From positions 1,240,001 through 1,304,000 of the forward strand of contig NZ_CP016443.1 of NCBI RefSeq assembly GCF_001742165.1: DNA of 64,000 nucleotides, in the 5' to 3' direction. How positions within the stretch are numbered: the stretch's first letter is position 1; every line of letters starts with the position of its first letter. A program made the position numbers and the translations under genes. Below, in pieces: positions 1-9,337 of this stretch. This stretch comes from Burkholderia stabilis. GTDB lineage: Bacteria; Pseudomonadota; Gammaproteobacteria; Burkholderiales; Burkholderiaceae. Below the pieces are notes generated by a model. That model saw only the letters and a program-made list of their open reading frames with translations. It was not told the origin of the DNA and did no database searches.

Positions 1-165
1 ATAGTTCGCGAGCCCCGCGAACGCGCGCCGTCCGGCCGCGTAATCGACCTGGCAGAACGAATCGATCAGCACCTGCGCGACCGGATACAGCGCGAGCGCG
101 GCGAGCACCAGCAACGCGGGACCGAGCAGCGCGACGAACGGCAGGCTGCGGCCGAATGATTTCAT
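1..165 (-). CDS. Sugar ABC transporter permease, N-terminal part (cut by window edge)
   Basis: Only the first 55 residues are inside the window. They begin with MKSFGRSLPFVALLGPALLV, a short basic cytoplasmic start followed by a hydrophobic helix at about residues 8-30, as in MalF/UgpA-type permeases (binding-protein-dependent transport, inner membrane component). It starts 35 bases downstream of the solute-binding protein gene on the same strand, so the two probably form one operon that continues beyond the left edge. The family call rests on the first helix and the neighbour. Confidence 0.75.
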   Translation of the reverse strand, partial: MKSFGRSLPFVALLGPALLVLAALALYPVAQVLIDSFCQVDYAAGRRAFAGLANY

Positions 166-199
166 GCGCGGGTTCCGGACAACGTATCGAGGCGAGCCG

Positions 200-1438
200 T
201 CACTTGCCGGCCGCGGCCGTCGCCTGCGCGATCTTCTGCTGCGCCTGACGCAGCGCGGCGTCCGGCGCGGCCTGCCCGGTCAGCGCGAGCTGCAGCTGGT
301 CGCCGAGAATGCTCTCGACCTGCTGCCAGTCCTTCACGCGCGGCCGCGCACGGCCGGCCTCGAGCGCCTTCAGCTGATCGGGATACCAGCGGTACTGGCG
401 CACCAGCGCCGGATCGGCGAACACGCTGCGGCGGGTCGGCGGAATGCCGATTCCGGCGAGGCGCGTCTGCGTGTCGCGGGAGGTCAGGTACGCGAGGAAA
501 TCCTGCGCGAGCTTCGCGTGCGGCGCATCCTTCGGAATGCCCATCTGCCAGATGCCGAGCATCGGTGCCGGGCCGGCGGTCTGCCCGGGCGGCGGCTGCA
601 ACGCGATCTGCCCGACCACGCGCGACTGCTTCGGATCGTCGAGCGCCGGCACCCACGCAGGCCATACCTCGATCGACTGCGCGGCCGTGCCGCGCTGCAG
701 CGCATCGCGCACTTCCGCCGCGCCGTACACGTCGACGTCCTTCGGCGCGGACGCCTTCAGCGCGAGGAACGTCTTCAGCGCGGCCTGCGCCTCGCGCGAA
801 TCGATCGTCACGTTGCCGGCATGGTCGAACACGTCGCCGCCGTAAGCCCACAGGATCGGCAGGAAGCCCGTCACGACCGGGTTGCCCTTCGTGCCGCGGA
901 ACACGACGCCCGACACGCTCTTGTCCGCGCCGCCGATGGTCTGCGCGATCTTCAGCACGTCGTCCCAGTTGCGCGGGGGCTGCAGCTTGTATTTCGCGAG
1001 CAGATCCTTGCGGTACGCGAACATCTCGACGTTGCCGACGATCGGCAGCGCATACAGCGCACCGGCCGCGTTGCGGCCGAGCGCGACGGCGGACGGCACG
1101 AGATCGGCGTCCGCGAGCGACGCGGGCAGCGGCTTCAGCCAGCCGTTGCCGATGAATTCGGGCGCCCACGTGTCGTCCATCATCACGAGGTCGTACGCGC
1201 CGGTGCTTTCGCGCATCGACAGCTTGAGCTTCTGGTACAGGTTCGCGTTCGGCAGCTTGAGCAGCTCGATCTCGGTGCCCGGGTGCAGCTTGTTGAAGCC
1301 GGCGACGGCGTCGGCCAGCCCCTTGCCGTAGATGTCGTCGCGGCCCGCGATGACGAGATCCGCGGCCACGGCGTGCGTGGCGGCAAAGGACAACGCAAGG
1401 GCGGCGGACAGCGCGCGCAGGCGGCTCAGCAGGGTCAT
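200..1438 (-). CDS. Extracellular sugar-type solute-binding protein of an ABC importer
   Basis: This 412-residue protein starts with a clear signal peptide (basic start, hydrophobic core, cleavage near AVAA at residue 26), so it is periplasmic. Size and fold type match family 1 solute-binding proteins that deliver sugars or oligosaccharides to MalFG-type permeases. The ATG at 1438 was chosen over upstream in-frame starts because a purine-rich GAGAGAG ribosome site lies just before it and the signal peptide begins there. The next gene downstream is the matching permease. A perfect palindrome lies about 40 bases upstream and is probably the operator. The substrate cannot be told from sequence alone. 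Confidence 0.85.
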   Translation of the reverse strand: MTLLSRLRALSAALALSFAATHAVAADLVIAGRDDIYGKGLADAVAGFNKLHPGTEIELLKLPNANLYQKLKLSMRESTGAYDLVMMDDTWAPEFIGNGWLKPLPASLADADLVPSAVALGRNAAGALYALPIVGNVEMFAYRKDLLAKYKLQPPRNWDDVLKIAQTIGGADKSVSGVVFRGTKGNPVVTGFLPILWAYGGDVFDHAGNVTIDSREAQAALKTFLALKASAPKDVDVYGAAEVRDALQRGTAAQSIEVWPAWVPALDDPKQSRVVGQIALQPPPGQTAGPAPMLGIWQMGIPKDAPHAKLAQDFLAYLTSRDTQTRLAGIGIPPTRRSVFADPALVRQYRWYPDQLKALEAGRARPRVKDWQQVESILGDQLQLALTGQAAPDAALRQAQQKIAQATAAAGK

Positions 1439-1476
1439 GAGGTCTCTCTCGTTCGGCGTGGTGGCGGGACGGCCAT

Positions 1477-1498
1477 GCGTTGCACACGTGTGCAACGC
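1477..1498. promoter_or_regulatory. Perfect 22-bp palindrome, probable LacI/GalR-type operator
   Basis: The arm GCGTTGCACAC is followed directly by its exact reverse complement, with no spacer. The site lies 39-60 bases upstream of the sugar-binding protein start. LacI-family operators are odd- or even-centred palindromes of this size with a central CG, which fits. No LacI-family gene is in the window, so the regulator would be to the left or elsewhere. Confidence 0.6.
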
Positions 1499-1613
1499 GG
1501 GCGGCGTTGCTGGCCGCCTGATGCGAACGCCATTGTTCACGCCGATCGTTAAGAATTTATGGCACGCGGCGGAAGAATCCGCCGCCATGCCCGGCTGCCC
1601 CGCCCCGGCCGCG

Positions 1614-2822
1614 TCAGAAGTTCACGCGAATCCCGGCCATCACCGCCAGTTGCCGGCTCGAATTGCTGTTTGCGAGCACCGGAATCTGCGCATAGTTCAC
1701 GGCGTTGCCGTTCGCGTCGGTGCCGAGCCCCGTCCCGCTCGCGATCTGGCCGATCGCGACCGCATACAGCGCAGTGCGCTTCGACAGGCTGTAGTTCGTG
1801 CCGACGTTCACCTGGTGGAAGCGCGTCGTGCCGCGTCCGTCGGTATGCGCGGCGTTGAAGATGTACGCGACGCCGCCCTGCAGCGCGGGCGTGAACATGT
1901 ACGTGACGTTCAGCTCGCCGATGTCGAACGTGAACGCCTGCGTGCGCGGCTGCGCGGCGGTCGAGAAATAACGGCTGTCGCCGAGGCGCGTATGCGTATA
2001 GGTGAGCGCGACCGTCGCCGCGCCGAGCGTCACCGAGCCGCCCGCGCCGAACGCGCGCATCGAGCCGGCGTCCTGCAGCAGGCAGTACATCGCGCCCGGG
2101 TTGCTGCACGAGAAATCGCCGATATAGCCGCTTGCGCCGCCGAGCGCCGCGTCGAGCGGCTGGTGCAGGTCGAGGTAGCCGACCGAAAACGCGACCGGCG
2201 CGCGCGTGTACGTCGCGGCCACCGCATAACCGCGCTTCGCGGAAAAATCGCCGGCCTGCCCGCCGAAACTGAACGTGCCGCCGAACGTGAGGCCGTTGAA
2301 ATCGGCGCTCGTGAACTTCACCGCGTTGTTGAAGTTGAACGCGGCGTTCAGGTTGTCGACGTCGCCGAGATGCGAGCCGTACGGCGTGGCCCAGTTGTTG
2401 CTCGATACATACGCGCCAAGCATGTCCGTGTACGAGTCGTATTGCCGGCCGAGGCCGAGCGTGCCGATCGTATCGTGGCGCAGCCCGACCCACGCCTGCC
2501 GGCTGAATGCCGTGCCGCCCTGCAGCGCCTGCCCGTTCGCGGACAGGAACTGCTGTTCCAGCGTGAACACCGCGTTGAGCCCGCCGCCGAGCGGCTCGGC
2601 TCCCTGGAACCCGAAGCGCGACGGCACGAGGTTGCCGCCGCCCATCTGCCATGCATGTCCGCCGCCCGTGCTGCCGTCGGCGCGCGTGAACTGCTGGTTC
2701 GTCGAGTAGATGATGCCGGTGTCCACGGTGCCGTACAGCGTCACGCTGCCCGATGTCTGCGCGTGTGCGTGCATGCAACCCAGCGTAGCCGCCGCCGCGG
2801 CCAGTCGTCGTCCGATCTTCAT
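1614..2822 (-). CDS. Outer-membrane general porin, Gram-negative porin family
   Basis: The 402-residue protein has a signal peptide ending near the AHAQ stretch (residues 18-22), then the SGSVTLYGTVDTGI opening typical of betaproteobacterial trimeric porins, many alternating aromatic and glycine-rich beta strands, and a C-terminal phenylalanine required for BAM-dependent insertion. It should form a 16-strand diffusion pore. The start at 2822 is where the signal peptide begins. A copy of the direct-repeat site shared by the amine cluster lies about 100 bases upstream, so this porin is probably the entry route for that cluster's substrate. Confidence 0.9.
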   Translation of the reverse strand: MKIGRRLAAAAATLGCMHAHAQTSGSVTLYGTVDTGIIYSTNQQFTRADGSTGGGHAWQMGGGNLVPSRFGFQGAEPLGGGLNAVFTLEQQFLSANGQALQGGTAFSRQAWVGLRHDTIGTLGLGRQYDSYTDMLGAYVSSNNWATPYGSHLGDVDNLNAAFNFNNAVKFTSADFNGLTFGGTFSFGGQAGDFSAKRGYAVAATYTRAPVAFSVGYLDLHQPLDAALGGASGYIGDFSCSNPGAMYCLLQDAGSMRAFGAGGSVTLGAATVALTYTHTRLGDSRYFSTAAQPRTQAFTFDIGELNVTYMFTPALQGGVAYIFNAAHTDGRGTTRFHQVNVGTNYSLSKRTALYAVAIGQIASGTGLGTDANGNAVNYAQIPVLANSNSSRQLAVMAGIRVNF

Positions 2823-2918
2823 GTCCCGCCCCTCTGTTTTCATCGATCTGCAGTGCAAATCGATGGGGTTGTCGAATTGGGTGACAGGACTCTATCCAGC
2901 GAAAATTCAGGACCTCTA

Positions 2919-2933
2919 TCGCAAATCGGCAAA
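2919..2933 (-). promoter_or_regulatory. Shared direct-repeat operator, copy 1 (porin promoter)
   Basis: Read on the minus strand this is TTTGCCGATTTGCGA, two TTTGC units spaced 8 bases. The same element lies upstream of the permease (6257-6274), the aldehyde dehydrogenase (9311-9326) and the LuxR gene (10141-10155). A GATAGAGT stretch about 23 bases further downstream could be the -10 region. It is about 97 bases before the porin start. Confidence 0.65.
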
Positions 2934-2989
2934 CGGTGGATCGCGCAGTTCGCGACGACGCCCGGCGGCTTCGTCGCGGTGCGCGCGCG

Positions 2990-3928
2990 TCATTCGGGGC
3001 GCGTCGTCTGGGAAGGCAGTTCGCCGAACAGGTCGCGATATTCGCGCGCGAAATAACCGAGATGCGTAAAACCCCAGCTCGCGGCGGCCTCGCCGACACC
3101 GAGCTGCTGCACCGACGTCGTGCGCAGCATGCGACGCACCGCGTTCAGCCGGATCGTGCGCAGATAGCCGACCGGCGTGACGTCGGCCACGCGCTGGAAG
3201 CTCGTTTGCAGCGTGCGGCGGCTACAGCGCAGCGCGCGGCACAGTTCGAGCACGGTGACGGGTTCTTCGGGCCGGTCGCGCAGATGCTTCTCGCAGCGGC
3301 TCACGATGTCGCTGTAGGTCGCATGCGTGATATCGCGGCGCTCGACGCCGATACCCTGCTCGAGCGCATCGAGGAACATGCCGAGCATCGCGTCGCGGAA
3401 CATCTTGCGGGTGGCCGCGTATTCGAGGTGGCCCGGGTTGCGCTGCGCATCGTCGATCAGCGCCGACAGCCGCACGCCGAGCGCGACGCCCTGCGCGTCG
3501 GACAGCCGCGTCACGTGCCGCAGCTTGCGCGCGCCGGATGCGCCGAATTCGGCTTCGCACAGCTCGTCGACCATGTCGGATGCCGCGCTGATCCCGACGA
3601 GCCCCATCCCTTCCGGCGTGTGGAATTCGAAATCCTCGCCGGCGCGCAGCGCGAGCAATGCATATCCGTCGATCGGCTGGCCCTGGAAAGTACCTGCGAG
3701 CGGCACGGACAGCGGCACCGCGAGCGACGTGCGGCCGGCCGGCGCGAGCCCGGTTTGCGCGACGCGCCGGTTGGTCGTTTCGCGGAAGAAGTGAAAATCG
3801 TCGTACAGCACCTGCGTCACCGTGCCCCTGAAGCGGCCCGGCGTCATCTGGCGGTAGACCTGATGCCAGCCCGCGATCGCGAGCCCGTGGTCGTGCACGT
3901 CTTCGTGTGAGCGTGACTGGAACAACAT
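2990..3928 (-). CDS. AraC-family transcriptional regulator of the amine cluster
   Basis: This 312-residue protein has a variable N-terminal sensor half and a C-terminal AraC double helix-turn-helix (about residues 215-310). The second motif contains GFTHLGYFAREYRDLFGELP, the conserved AraC signature form. The N-terminal half resembles FeaR/EutR-like regulators of amine degradation, though this is a weak impression. ATG at 3928 is preceded by CCGGAGA at good spacing. It lies 76 bases downstream of the DUF3156 gene on the same strand. It is one of two candidates (with the LuxR protein at 9338) for binding the four shared direct-repeat sites; AraC proteins normally recognise direct repeats. Confidence 0.85.
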   Translation of the reverse strand: MLFQSRSHEDVHDHGLAIAGWHQVYRQMTPGRFRGTVTQVLYDDFHFFRETTNRRVAQTGLAPAGRTSLAVPLSVPLAGTFQGQPIDGYALLALRAGEDFEFHTPEGMGLVGISAASDMVDELCEAEFGASGARKLRHVTRLSDAQGVALGVRLSALIDDAQRNPGHLEYAATRKMFRDAMLGMFLDALEQGIGVERRDITHATYSDIVSRCEKHLRDRPEEPVTVLELCRALRCSRRTLQTSFQRVADVTPVGYLRTIRLNAVRRMLRTTSVQQLGVGEAAASWGFTHLGYFAREYRDLFGELPSQTTRPE

Positions 3929-4004
3929 CGGCGTCTCCGGTAAAACCCTGATTCCTGGATCCTGGATGTGGCCGGGCGCATCCGCGCGGCCGCAACGCCA
4001 CAGC

Positions 4005-4592
4005 TTACCCGCGCAAAATCCTGCGTAGTGCGGTTTCGAATGCAAGACAGGCCGCCGACAGCCCGGCGGCCTGCTCTCCGGTCAGGCGGACGTAGCGGCG
4101 AAACGACGGCATCCGGTTCACGACCTCGCTGCCGCCGAACGGCACGATCGCGAGCGTCCAGCAGCCGTCGCGCGCGTCGATCGCGCAGTCGGTCAGGTGC
4201 AGCGGCCGCAGCGCGTCGGCCAGCGACGGCTCCGCGATCAGCGCGGCCAGCGTATCGGCGAATCCGGGGTCGCATCCCGGCTCGGGCGTCGCGTCGATAC
4301 CCGTGCGGCGCAGCCAGCCGGTCTGCCGTACGCGGGCGCTGCCCTGCGCGGCCGGGCCGCGAGCGGCCGTCGACACCTTCACGCTGACCGTATGCATCAG
4401 GAACTGGCGCTCGACACGCTCGTCGACGCTCACACGCACGCCGTTCGGCAGCCGCGCCGCCGGATGGCCGACGCCATCGGCATCGCGCACCGCACGCAGA
4501 TCGGTGAGCACGCGCGCGGCGATCGCGCCGGGCCGATGGCCGGGCGGCGGCGCATCGGGCGCCGCGCGCCACCGGGCAAGCGCGGCCTTCAC
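4005..4592 (-). CDS. DUF3156-family protein coupled to an amino acid/amine permease
   Basis: The protein of 195 residues starts at a GTG (4592) that overlaps the stop codon of the permease as GTGA, so translation is coupled. The sequence has the central arginine- and valine-rich region (RQFLMHTVSVKV) and the VVNRMPSFRRYVRLT motif that I associate with DUF3156, a family of unknown function usually found beside APC permeases. No signal peptide or membrane segment is seen, so it is probably cytoplasmic. A role in regulating or assembling the permease is a guess from linkage. Confidence 0.7.
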   Translation of the reverse strand: MKAALARWRAAPDAPPPGHRPGAIAARVLTDLRAVRDADGVGHPAARLPNGVRVSVDERVERQFLMHTVSVKVSTAARGPAAQGSARVRQTGWLRRTGIDATPEPGCDPGFADTLAALIAEPSLADALRPLHLTDCAIDARDGCWTLAIVPFGGSEVVNRMPSFRRYVRLTGEQAAGLSAACLAFETALRRILRG

Positions 4593-6091
4593 GACGCGAC
4601 GTGCTCGTTGCGCAGCACTTCCTCGACCGGCACCGGCTTGAACGGATGCCGGCGCTGCACGACGAGCGTCCAGAACAGCGCGTACAGCGCGGTGAGCCCG
4701 AGCATCGCGCCGAACGGCACGTAGATGTCGCGCGCGTTCATGCCGGGCGGCGTGATGTACCAGATCGCGAGCACGATGCCGACGCTCGACACGATCTGCG
4801 GCAGCGGGAACAGCGGCGAACGGTACGGGCGCGGCAAATCCGGGCGACGGATGCGCAGCATCACGACCGATGCGGTGACGAGCAGGTACGCGGTGCCCCA
4901 CGCGCAGGTCGCGGCGAGCACGAGGTGCAGGATGCTGTCGAGATTGCCGTTGATCAGCCACGCGTGGAAGATCGGCACGATCGCCGCCGCGACGATCCCG
5001 ACCACCGGCGTCTTGAAGCGCGGATGCAGGTACGCGAAGCAGCGCGGCAGCGCGCCGTCGATCGCCATCCCGTACAGGATGCGCGGCAGCCCGGCCATCA
5101 GCGTGTTGATCGTCGCGGCGCCCGCGCACAGGAACGCGATGCCGAACCAGATGCGCCCGAAGGGCCCAAGCACCTGCAGCGCGAACGCGGGAATCGCGCC
5201 CGGCGTGTCGAGCAGGTGCGTGAGGCCGTCGGGGCTCACCGGCACGTTCGCGACCTGGCGGCGGATCGCCGCGCCGTACAGGAACATGCAGATCGCGACG
5301 CCGACGAGGCCGAGCGCCATCGCGCGCGGAATCGTCTTGCCCGGCGTCTTCATTTCCGGCGCGAGCGGCGTGACGAACTCGCAGCCGACGAACATGAACA
5401 TCGCCATCCCGACGAGCGACAGCACGGCCGGCACCGACGTGCCGACTTCCGAGCCGCCGAACCAGCCGTCGAGGTGCACGGCCGGCGCAGCCGCGAGCCC
5501 GAGGATGCCGAAGATCATCAGCGACAGCCACATGCCGGCCGTCAGCACGATCTCGAGCTTGCTGAACACCTTGATGCCGATGATGTTGGTGATCGCGAAC
5601 GTGACCACGAGGGCGACGCCGACGAGCCAGGAGCTGTTGTGCTTCTCGAACGCCGCGTTCAGCGATTCGAAATTGACGAGCGCCATGATACCGCTCAGGA
5701 TCGTCTCCGCCGTGCCGGCGAACACGTGCACGAGAAAGTACGCGGAAATCGTGCCGGTGATCGCCCAGAAGCGGCCGAGCCCGCACGACAGGTAGTCGTA
5801 AACCGAGCCGGCCGTCGGCAGCATCGCCGCGGCTTCGGAGAAGGTGGTCGCCTGCGCCTGCATCATCACGAACGCGATGATCATCGCGACCGCGAACGCC
5901 CAGCCGCCCATCCCGAAGCCCGACGTCGCGGTGAGGATCACCGGGCTCGCCATGATGAGGCCGACGGCGCTCGCCAGCGCGGTCGGAAAGCCGACCGCGC
6001 CCGCCTTCAGCGCCGTGCCGCCGCCCGTCTCGGCCGGCGTGCCGGCGGGCGTGTCGCCCGCGGCGCCGGTAATTCCTGACCATCCCGACAT
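4589..6091 (-). CDS. APC-superfamily amino acid/amine permease
   Basis: This 500-residue protein has about 12 hydrophobic helices and the APC helix-1 glycine-rich region (residues 30-60, GFPTALASAVGLIMASPVIL), with further signatures such as TAGSVYDYL. Such carriers import amino acids or amines in symport with protons across the inner membrane. ATG at 6091 follows AGGAAGGAGACAAAG, a strong ribosome site. The upstream region holds a shared direct-repeat site at 6257-6274. The gene overlaps the DUF3156 gene by 4 bases. With an aminotransferase and aldehyde dehydrogenase next door, its substrate is probably the amine these enzymes degrade. Confidence 0.88.
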   Translation of the reverse strand: MSGWSGITGAAGDTPAGTPAETGGGTALKAGAVGFPTALASAVGLIMASPVILTATSGFGMGGWAFAVAMIIAFVMMQAQATTFSEAAAMLPTAGSVYDYLSCGLGRFWAITGTISAYFLVHVFAGTAETILSGIMALVNFESLNAAFEKHNSSWLVGVALVVTFAITNIIGIKVFSKLEIVLTAGMWLSLMIFGILGLAAAPAVHLDGWFGGSEVGTSVPAVLSLVGMAMFMFVGCEFVTPLAPEMKTPGKTIPRAMALGLVGVAICMFLYGAAIRRQVANVPVSPDGLTHLLDTPGAIPAFALQVLGPFGRIWFGIAFLCAGAATINTLMAGLPRILYGMAIDGALPRCFAYLHPRFKTPVVGIVAAAIVPIFHAWLINGNLDSILHLVLAATCAWGTAYLLVTASVVMLRIRRPDLPRPYRSPLFPLPQIVSSVGIVLAIWYITPPGMNARDIYVPFGAMLGLTALYALFWTLVVQRRHPFKPVPVEEVLRNEHVAS

Positions 6092-6256
6092 CTTTGTCTC
6101 CTTCCTGTGTGGGCCTCGACCTGCGCTACGGCAGTGAGAGGCCCCATGCTTTGCGGTCGGCCCGGGACGGCGCTTCAGCGCTTCGGCACCCGGGTCCCCT
6201 GTCGATCACACGTTGATCCGATGTCGAAAAAATACGCAGGCAAAATAATCCGGTCA

Positions 6257-6274
6257 TAGCGCAAATCGGCAAAC
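6257..6274 (-). promoter_or_regulatory. Shared direct-repeat operator, copy 2 (permease promoter)
   Basis: The minus strand reads GTTTGCCGATTTGCGCTA, the most complete form of the element, about 165 bases before the permease start. The 233-base gap between permease and aminotransferase genes holds nothing else recognisable. Confidence 0.65.
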
Positions 6275-6324
6275 CCGCGGCGGCTGCGATGCCGCCGCCG
6301 GCCTGCCGTCACGCAATCACGTCG

Positions 6325-7665
6325 TCAGGCGAACGGTACGGCCTCGAAGCCCGCCGCCAGCGCGTCGACGATCCGGTCGAGCTGTTCGCGCTGAATCACG
6401 AGCGGCGGCGACAGGATGATCTTCGTGCCGACCGGCCGCACCAGCACGCCGTTCTCGCGCGCAACTTCCGCGACCGCGTTCGCGTAACCCGACAGCGGGT
6501 CGATCGGCTCGCGCGTCTCCTTGTTCGCGACGAGGTCGAGCGCGAGCATCAGCCCCTTGCCGCGCACCTCGCCCACCGACGCGAAGCGTTCCGCGAACGG
6601 CTGCAGCGCTTCGAGCAGATACGCGCCCTGCTTCGCCGCGTTCGCCGGCAGGTCTTCCTTCACGACGATGTCGAGGCTCGCGATCGCGGCCGCGCACGCG
6701 ACCGGGTGGCCCGCATACGTGTAGCCGTGCATGATCGCGCCGCCGAAATCCGCATTCGCGGCGAACGCGTCCTCGATCCGCGCGTTCACGACCGTCGCGC
6801 CGAGCGGCACGTAGCCCGACGAGATCCCCTTCGCGAGACACATGATGTCGGGGCGCACGCCCCAGCCGCGGCTGCCGAACATGCTGCCGCTGCGGCCGAA
6901 ACCCGTCACGACTTCGTCGGCGATCAGCAGCACGCCGTAGCGGTCGCACACCTCGCGCACGAGCGGCCAGTAGTTGGCCGGCGGCACGATCACGCCGCCC
7001 GCGCCCTGGATCGGCTCCGCGATGAACGCGGCGACCGTGTCGGGGCTCTGGAACTGGATCTCGCGCTCGAGCATTTCCGCGCAAATCCGGCCGAGTTCCT
7101 CCGGGTCCTGCGTGAACGGGTTGCGGTACAGCCACGGCGTCTCGACGTGGAAGCAGCCCGGCAGGTTCGGCTCGTAGTTGCGGCGGAACACCGTGTTGCC
7201 GTTCACCGACGCGCCGCCGAAATGCGTACCGTGATACCCCTGCTTCAGCGAGATGAACTTGGTGCGATCGGCCTGGCCGCGCACCTTCCAGTACTGGCGC
7301 GCGATCTTCAGCGCGGTCTCGATCGAATCGGAGCCGCCCGAGCTGTACAGCACGCGGCGCATTCCTTCCGGTTCGAGCATGTCGATCACCTTCTTCGACA
7401 GCTCTTCCGCGCGCGGATGCGAGATCCCGTCGAACAGCTGGAAGTATTCGAGCTCGTCGAGCTGGCGCACGATCGCATCCTTCACTTCCTGGCGGTTGTG
7501 GCCGACATTCACGTTCCACAGGCCCGCGACGCCGTCGACGAGCTTCCTGCCCTCTTCGTCGAACACGTAGCAGCCGTCGCCGCGAACGATGCGGATCGGC
7601 TTGCGCTGCTTCATTTCGTTCGGGTGCACCATCGGGTGCCAGAATTTCGCTTCGTTGTAGCTCAT
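6325..7665 (-). CDS. Class III PLP-dependent omega-aminotransferase
   Basis: The 446-residue enzyme has the full class III layout: SSGGSDSIETALK near residue 110 for phosphate binding, LIADEVVTGFGR with the pyridine-binding Asp at about 250, and LAKGISSGYVPLGA with the PLP lysine at about 279. It would transfer the terminal amino group of an amine or omega-amino acid to pyruvate or another keto acid, giving an aldehyde (putrescine-, beta-alanine- or 4-aminobutyrate-pyruvate type). ATG at 7665 is preceded by GTGGAGACTGCA; a GTG four codons upstream is less likely. It follows the aldehyde dehydrogenase by 55 bases, so the aldehyde product is probably oxidised by that enzyme. Confidence 0.92.
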   Translation of the reverse strand: MSYNEAKFWHPMVHPNEMKQRKPIRIVRGDGCYVFDEEGRKLVDGVAGLWNVNVGHNRQEVKDAIVRQLDELEYFQLFDGISHPRAEELSKKVIDMLEPEGMRRVLYSSGGSDSIETALKIARQYWKVRGQADRTKFISLKQGYHGTHFGGASVNGNTVFRRNYEPNLPGCFHVETPWLYRNPFTQDPEELGRICAEMLEREIQFQSPDTVAAFIAEPIQGAGGVIVPPANYWPLVREVCDRYGVLLIADEVVTGFGRSGSMFGSRGWGVRPDIMCLAKGISSGYVPLGATVVNARIEDAFAANADFGGAIMHGYTYAGHPVACAAAIASLDIVVKEDLPANAAKQGAYLLEALQPFAERFASVGEVRGKGLMLALDLVANKETREPIDPLSGYANAVAEVARENGVLVRPVGTKIILSPPLVIQREQLDRIVDALAAGFEAVPFA

Positions 7666-7720
7666 TGCAGTCTCCACTGTCGGATCGTTTGGACGAGGTT
7701 GTTCAGGTTCGCGCCGCGCA

Positions 7721-9223
7721 TCAGTGCGCGATGCAGACGGATTTGGTTTCGGTGAAGCCTTCGATCGCGTATTGACCGAACTCGCGGCCGATGCCCGATT
7801 GCTTGTAGCCGCCGAACGGCATCGACGGGTCGAGCGGAATATGGCAGTTCACCCACACGGTGCCGGCCTCGATCTGCGGCACGAGGTTCATCACGCGCTT
7901 CAGGTCGTTGCTCCAGATGCTCGCGGCCAGGCCGTACGGCGATGCGTTCGCGAGGCGCACGGCGTCGGCCGCGTCGTCGAACGGCACGACGACGATCACC
8001 GGGCCGAACACCTCGTCGCGCACGATCGCGCTGTCCGGATGCGGATCGGCGATCACGGCCGGCTTCACGTAATAGCCGGGCAGATCGTCGGCCGGCGTGC
8101 CGCCCGCGAGGAACGTCAGGCCCGCGCGGCGCGCGCCTTCGATGTGCTGGACGACCTTGTCGCGATGGTGCGCGGACACCAGCGGGTTGATCTGCGCGGT
8201 CGTGTCGAGACCCGCGCCGAGCTTCATCGACTGCGCGACGCCCGCGAGGCCGTCGGCGAGCTGCGCGAACTTGCTGCGATGCACATAGATGCGCGATGCG
8301 GCCGCGCACACCTGCCCCTGGTTGAAGAACGCGCCGGCGGCGACACCGTCGAGCGCCTGCGCGACGTCGATGTCGTCGAGCATCACGATCGGGTTCTTGC
8401 CGCCGAGCTCGAGCGAGAAGCGCGTCATGTTCTGCACGGCCGCCGCGCCGACCAGCTTGCCGGTCGCGGTCGACCCGGTGAACGAGATCTTCGCGATCGA
8501 CGGGTGGCTCGCGAGCGCGGCGCCGCACGTGCGGCCGCCGGTGACGACGTTGAACACGCCGGGCGGCACGCCGGCTTCGCGGGCAAGCTCGGCGAGGCGC
8601 AGCGCGGTGAGCGGCGTTTCCGGCGACGGCTTCAGCACGATCGTGCAGCCGGCCGCGAGCGCGGGGATCAGCTTCCACACCGCGATCATCAGCGGGAAAT
8701 TCCACGGCACGATCGCGGCGACCACGCCGACGGGCTCCTTGCGCGTATAGGCCGTGTAGCGCGCGCCGGGCGGGAACGGGATCGACACGTCGAGCGTCTG
8801 GCCGGTGATCTTGGTCGCCCAGCCGGCCATGTAGCGCACGTATTCGACGCTCGCGCCGACTTCGATCGCGCGCGACACGTGGATCGACTTGCCCTGGTTC
8901 AGCGTTTCGAGCTGCGCGAGCGTTTCGGCGTCGCCTTCGATCAGGTCGGCGAGTTTCAGCAGGATGCGTTCGCGGTCGGCCGGGCGCAGCCCGCTCCACA
9001 CGCGCGCGTCGAACGCGCGCTTGGCGCTGGCGACCGCGCGGTCGACGTCGTGTTCGTCGGCGTCCGCGACCGACGCGAGCCGCTCGCCGGTCGCGGGGTC
9101 GTACACGTCGAGTCGCGCGGCCGTGTGCGCGGGCTGCATTTCACCGTCGATGAAGAGGCCGAAATCGCGCGCAACGAAGGTGCGCACGGTGTCGCTGACG
9201 GCGACGAAGTTCGTGGTGCTCAT
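7721..9223 (-). CDS. NAD(P)-dependent aldehyde dehydrogenase
   Basis: This 500-residue protein carries the family signatures: PWNFPLM and KPSPETPL in the cofactor domain, LELGGKNP with the general base Glu at about residue 272, and NQGQVCAAASR with the nucleophile Cys at about 306. It resembles phenylacetaldehyde, betaine aldehyde and gamma-aminobutyraldehyde dehydrogenases; which aldehyde it uses cannot be decided. ATG at 9223 begins the conserved part, with a GAG ribosome site upstream. It is first in a two-gene transcription unit with the aminotransferase, behind the shared operator at 9311-9326. Together they would turn an amine into a carboxylic acid. Confidence 0.92.
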   Translation of the reverse strand: MSTTNFVAVSDTVRTFVARDFGLFIDGEMQPAHTAARLDVYDPATGERLASVADADEHDVDRAVASAKRAFDARVWSGLRPADRERILLKLADLIEGDAETLAQLETLNQGKSIHVSRAIEVGASVEYVRYMAGWATKITGQTLDVSIPFPPGARYTAYTRKEPVGVVAAIVPWNFPLMIAVWKLIPALAAGCTIVLKPSPETPLTALRLAELAREAGVPPGVFNVVTGGRTCGAALASHPSIAKISFTGSTATGKLVGAAAVQNMTRFSLELGGKNPIVMLDDIDVAQALDGVAAGAFFNQGQVCAAASRIYVHRSKFAQLADGLAGVAQSMKLGAGLDTTAQINPLVSAHHRDKVVQHIEGARRAGLTFLAGGTPADDLPGYYVKPAVIADPHPDSAIVRDEVFGPVIVVVPFDDAADAVRLANASPYGLAASIWSNDLKRVMNLVPQIEAGTVWVNCHIPLDPSMPFGGYKQSGIGREFGQYAIEGFTETKSVCIAH

Positions 9224-9310
9224 GGGCGTCTCGAGGATTGTCGTGGCTGGCCGCATGCGCGTGGGCACGCGGGCGTCGGACCACTGTATCGAGCGAGGCG
9301 GGCGCGCAGT

Positions 9311-9326
9311 TAGCGCAAATTGGCAG
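9311..9326 (-). promoter_or_regulatory. Shared direct-repeat operator, copy 3 (aldehyde dehydrogenase promoter)
   Basis: The minus strand reads CTGCCAATTTGCGCTA, one or two changes from the other copies, 88-103 bases before the aldehyde dehydrogenase start. A GATACA hexamer 22 bases downstream could be the -10 region. The site also lies just beyond the LuxR stop codon. Confidence 0.6.
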
Positions 9327-9337
9327 GGCGTGGGGAG

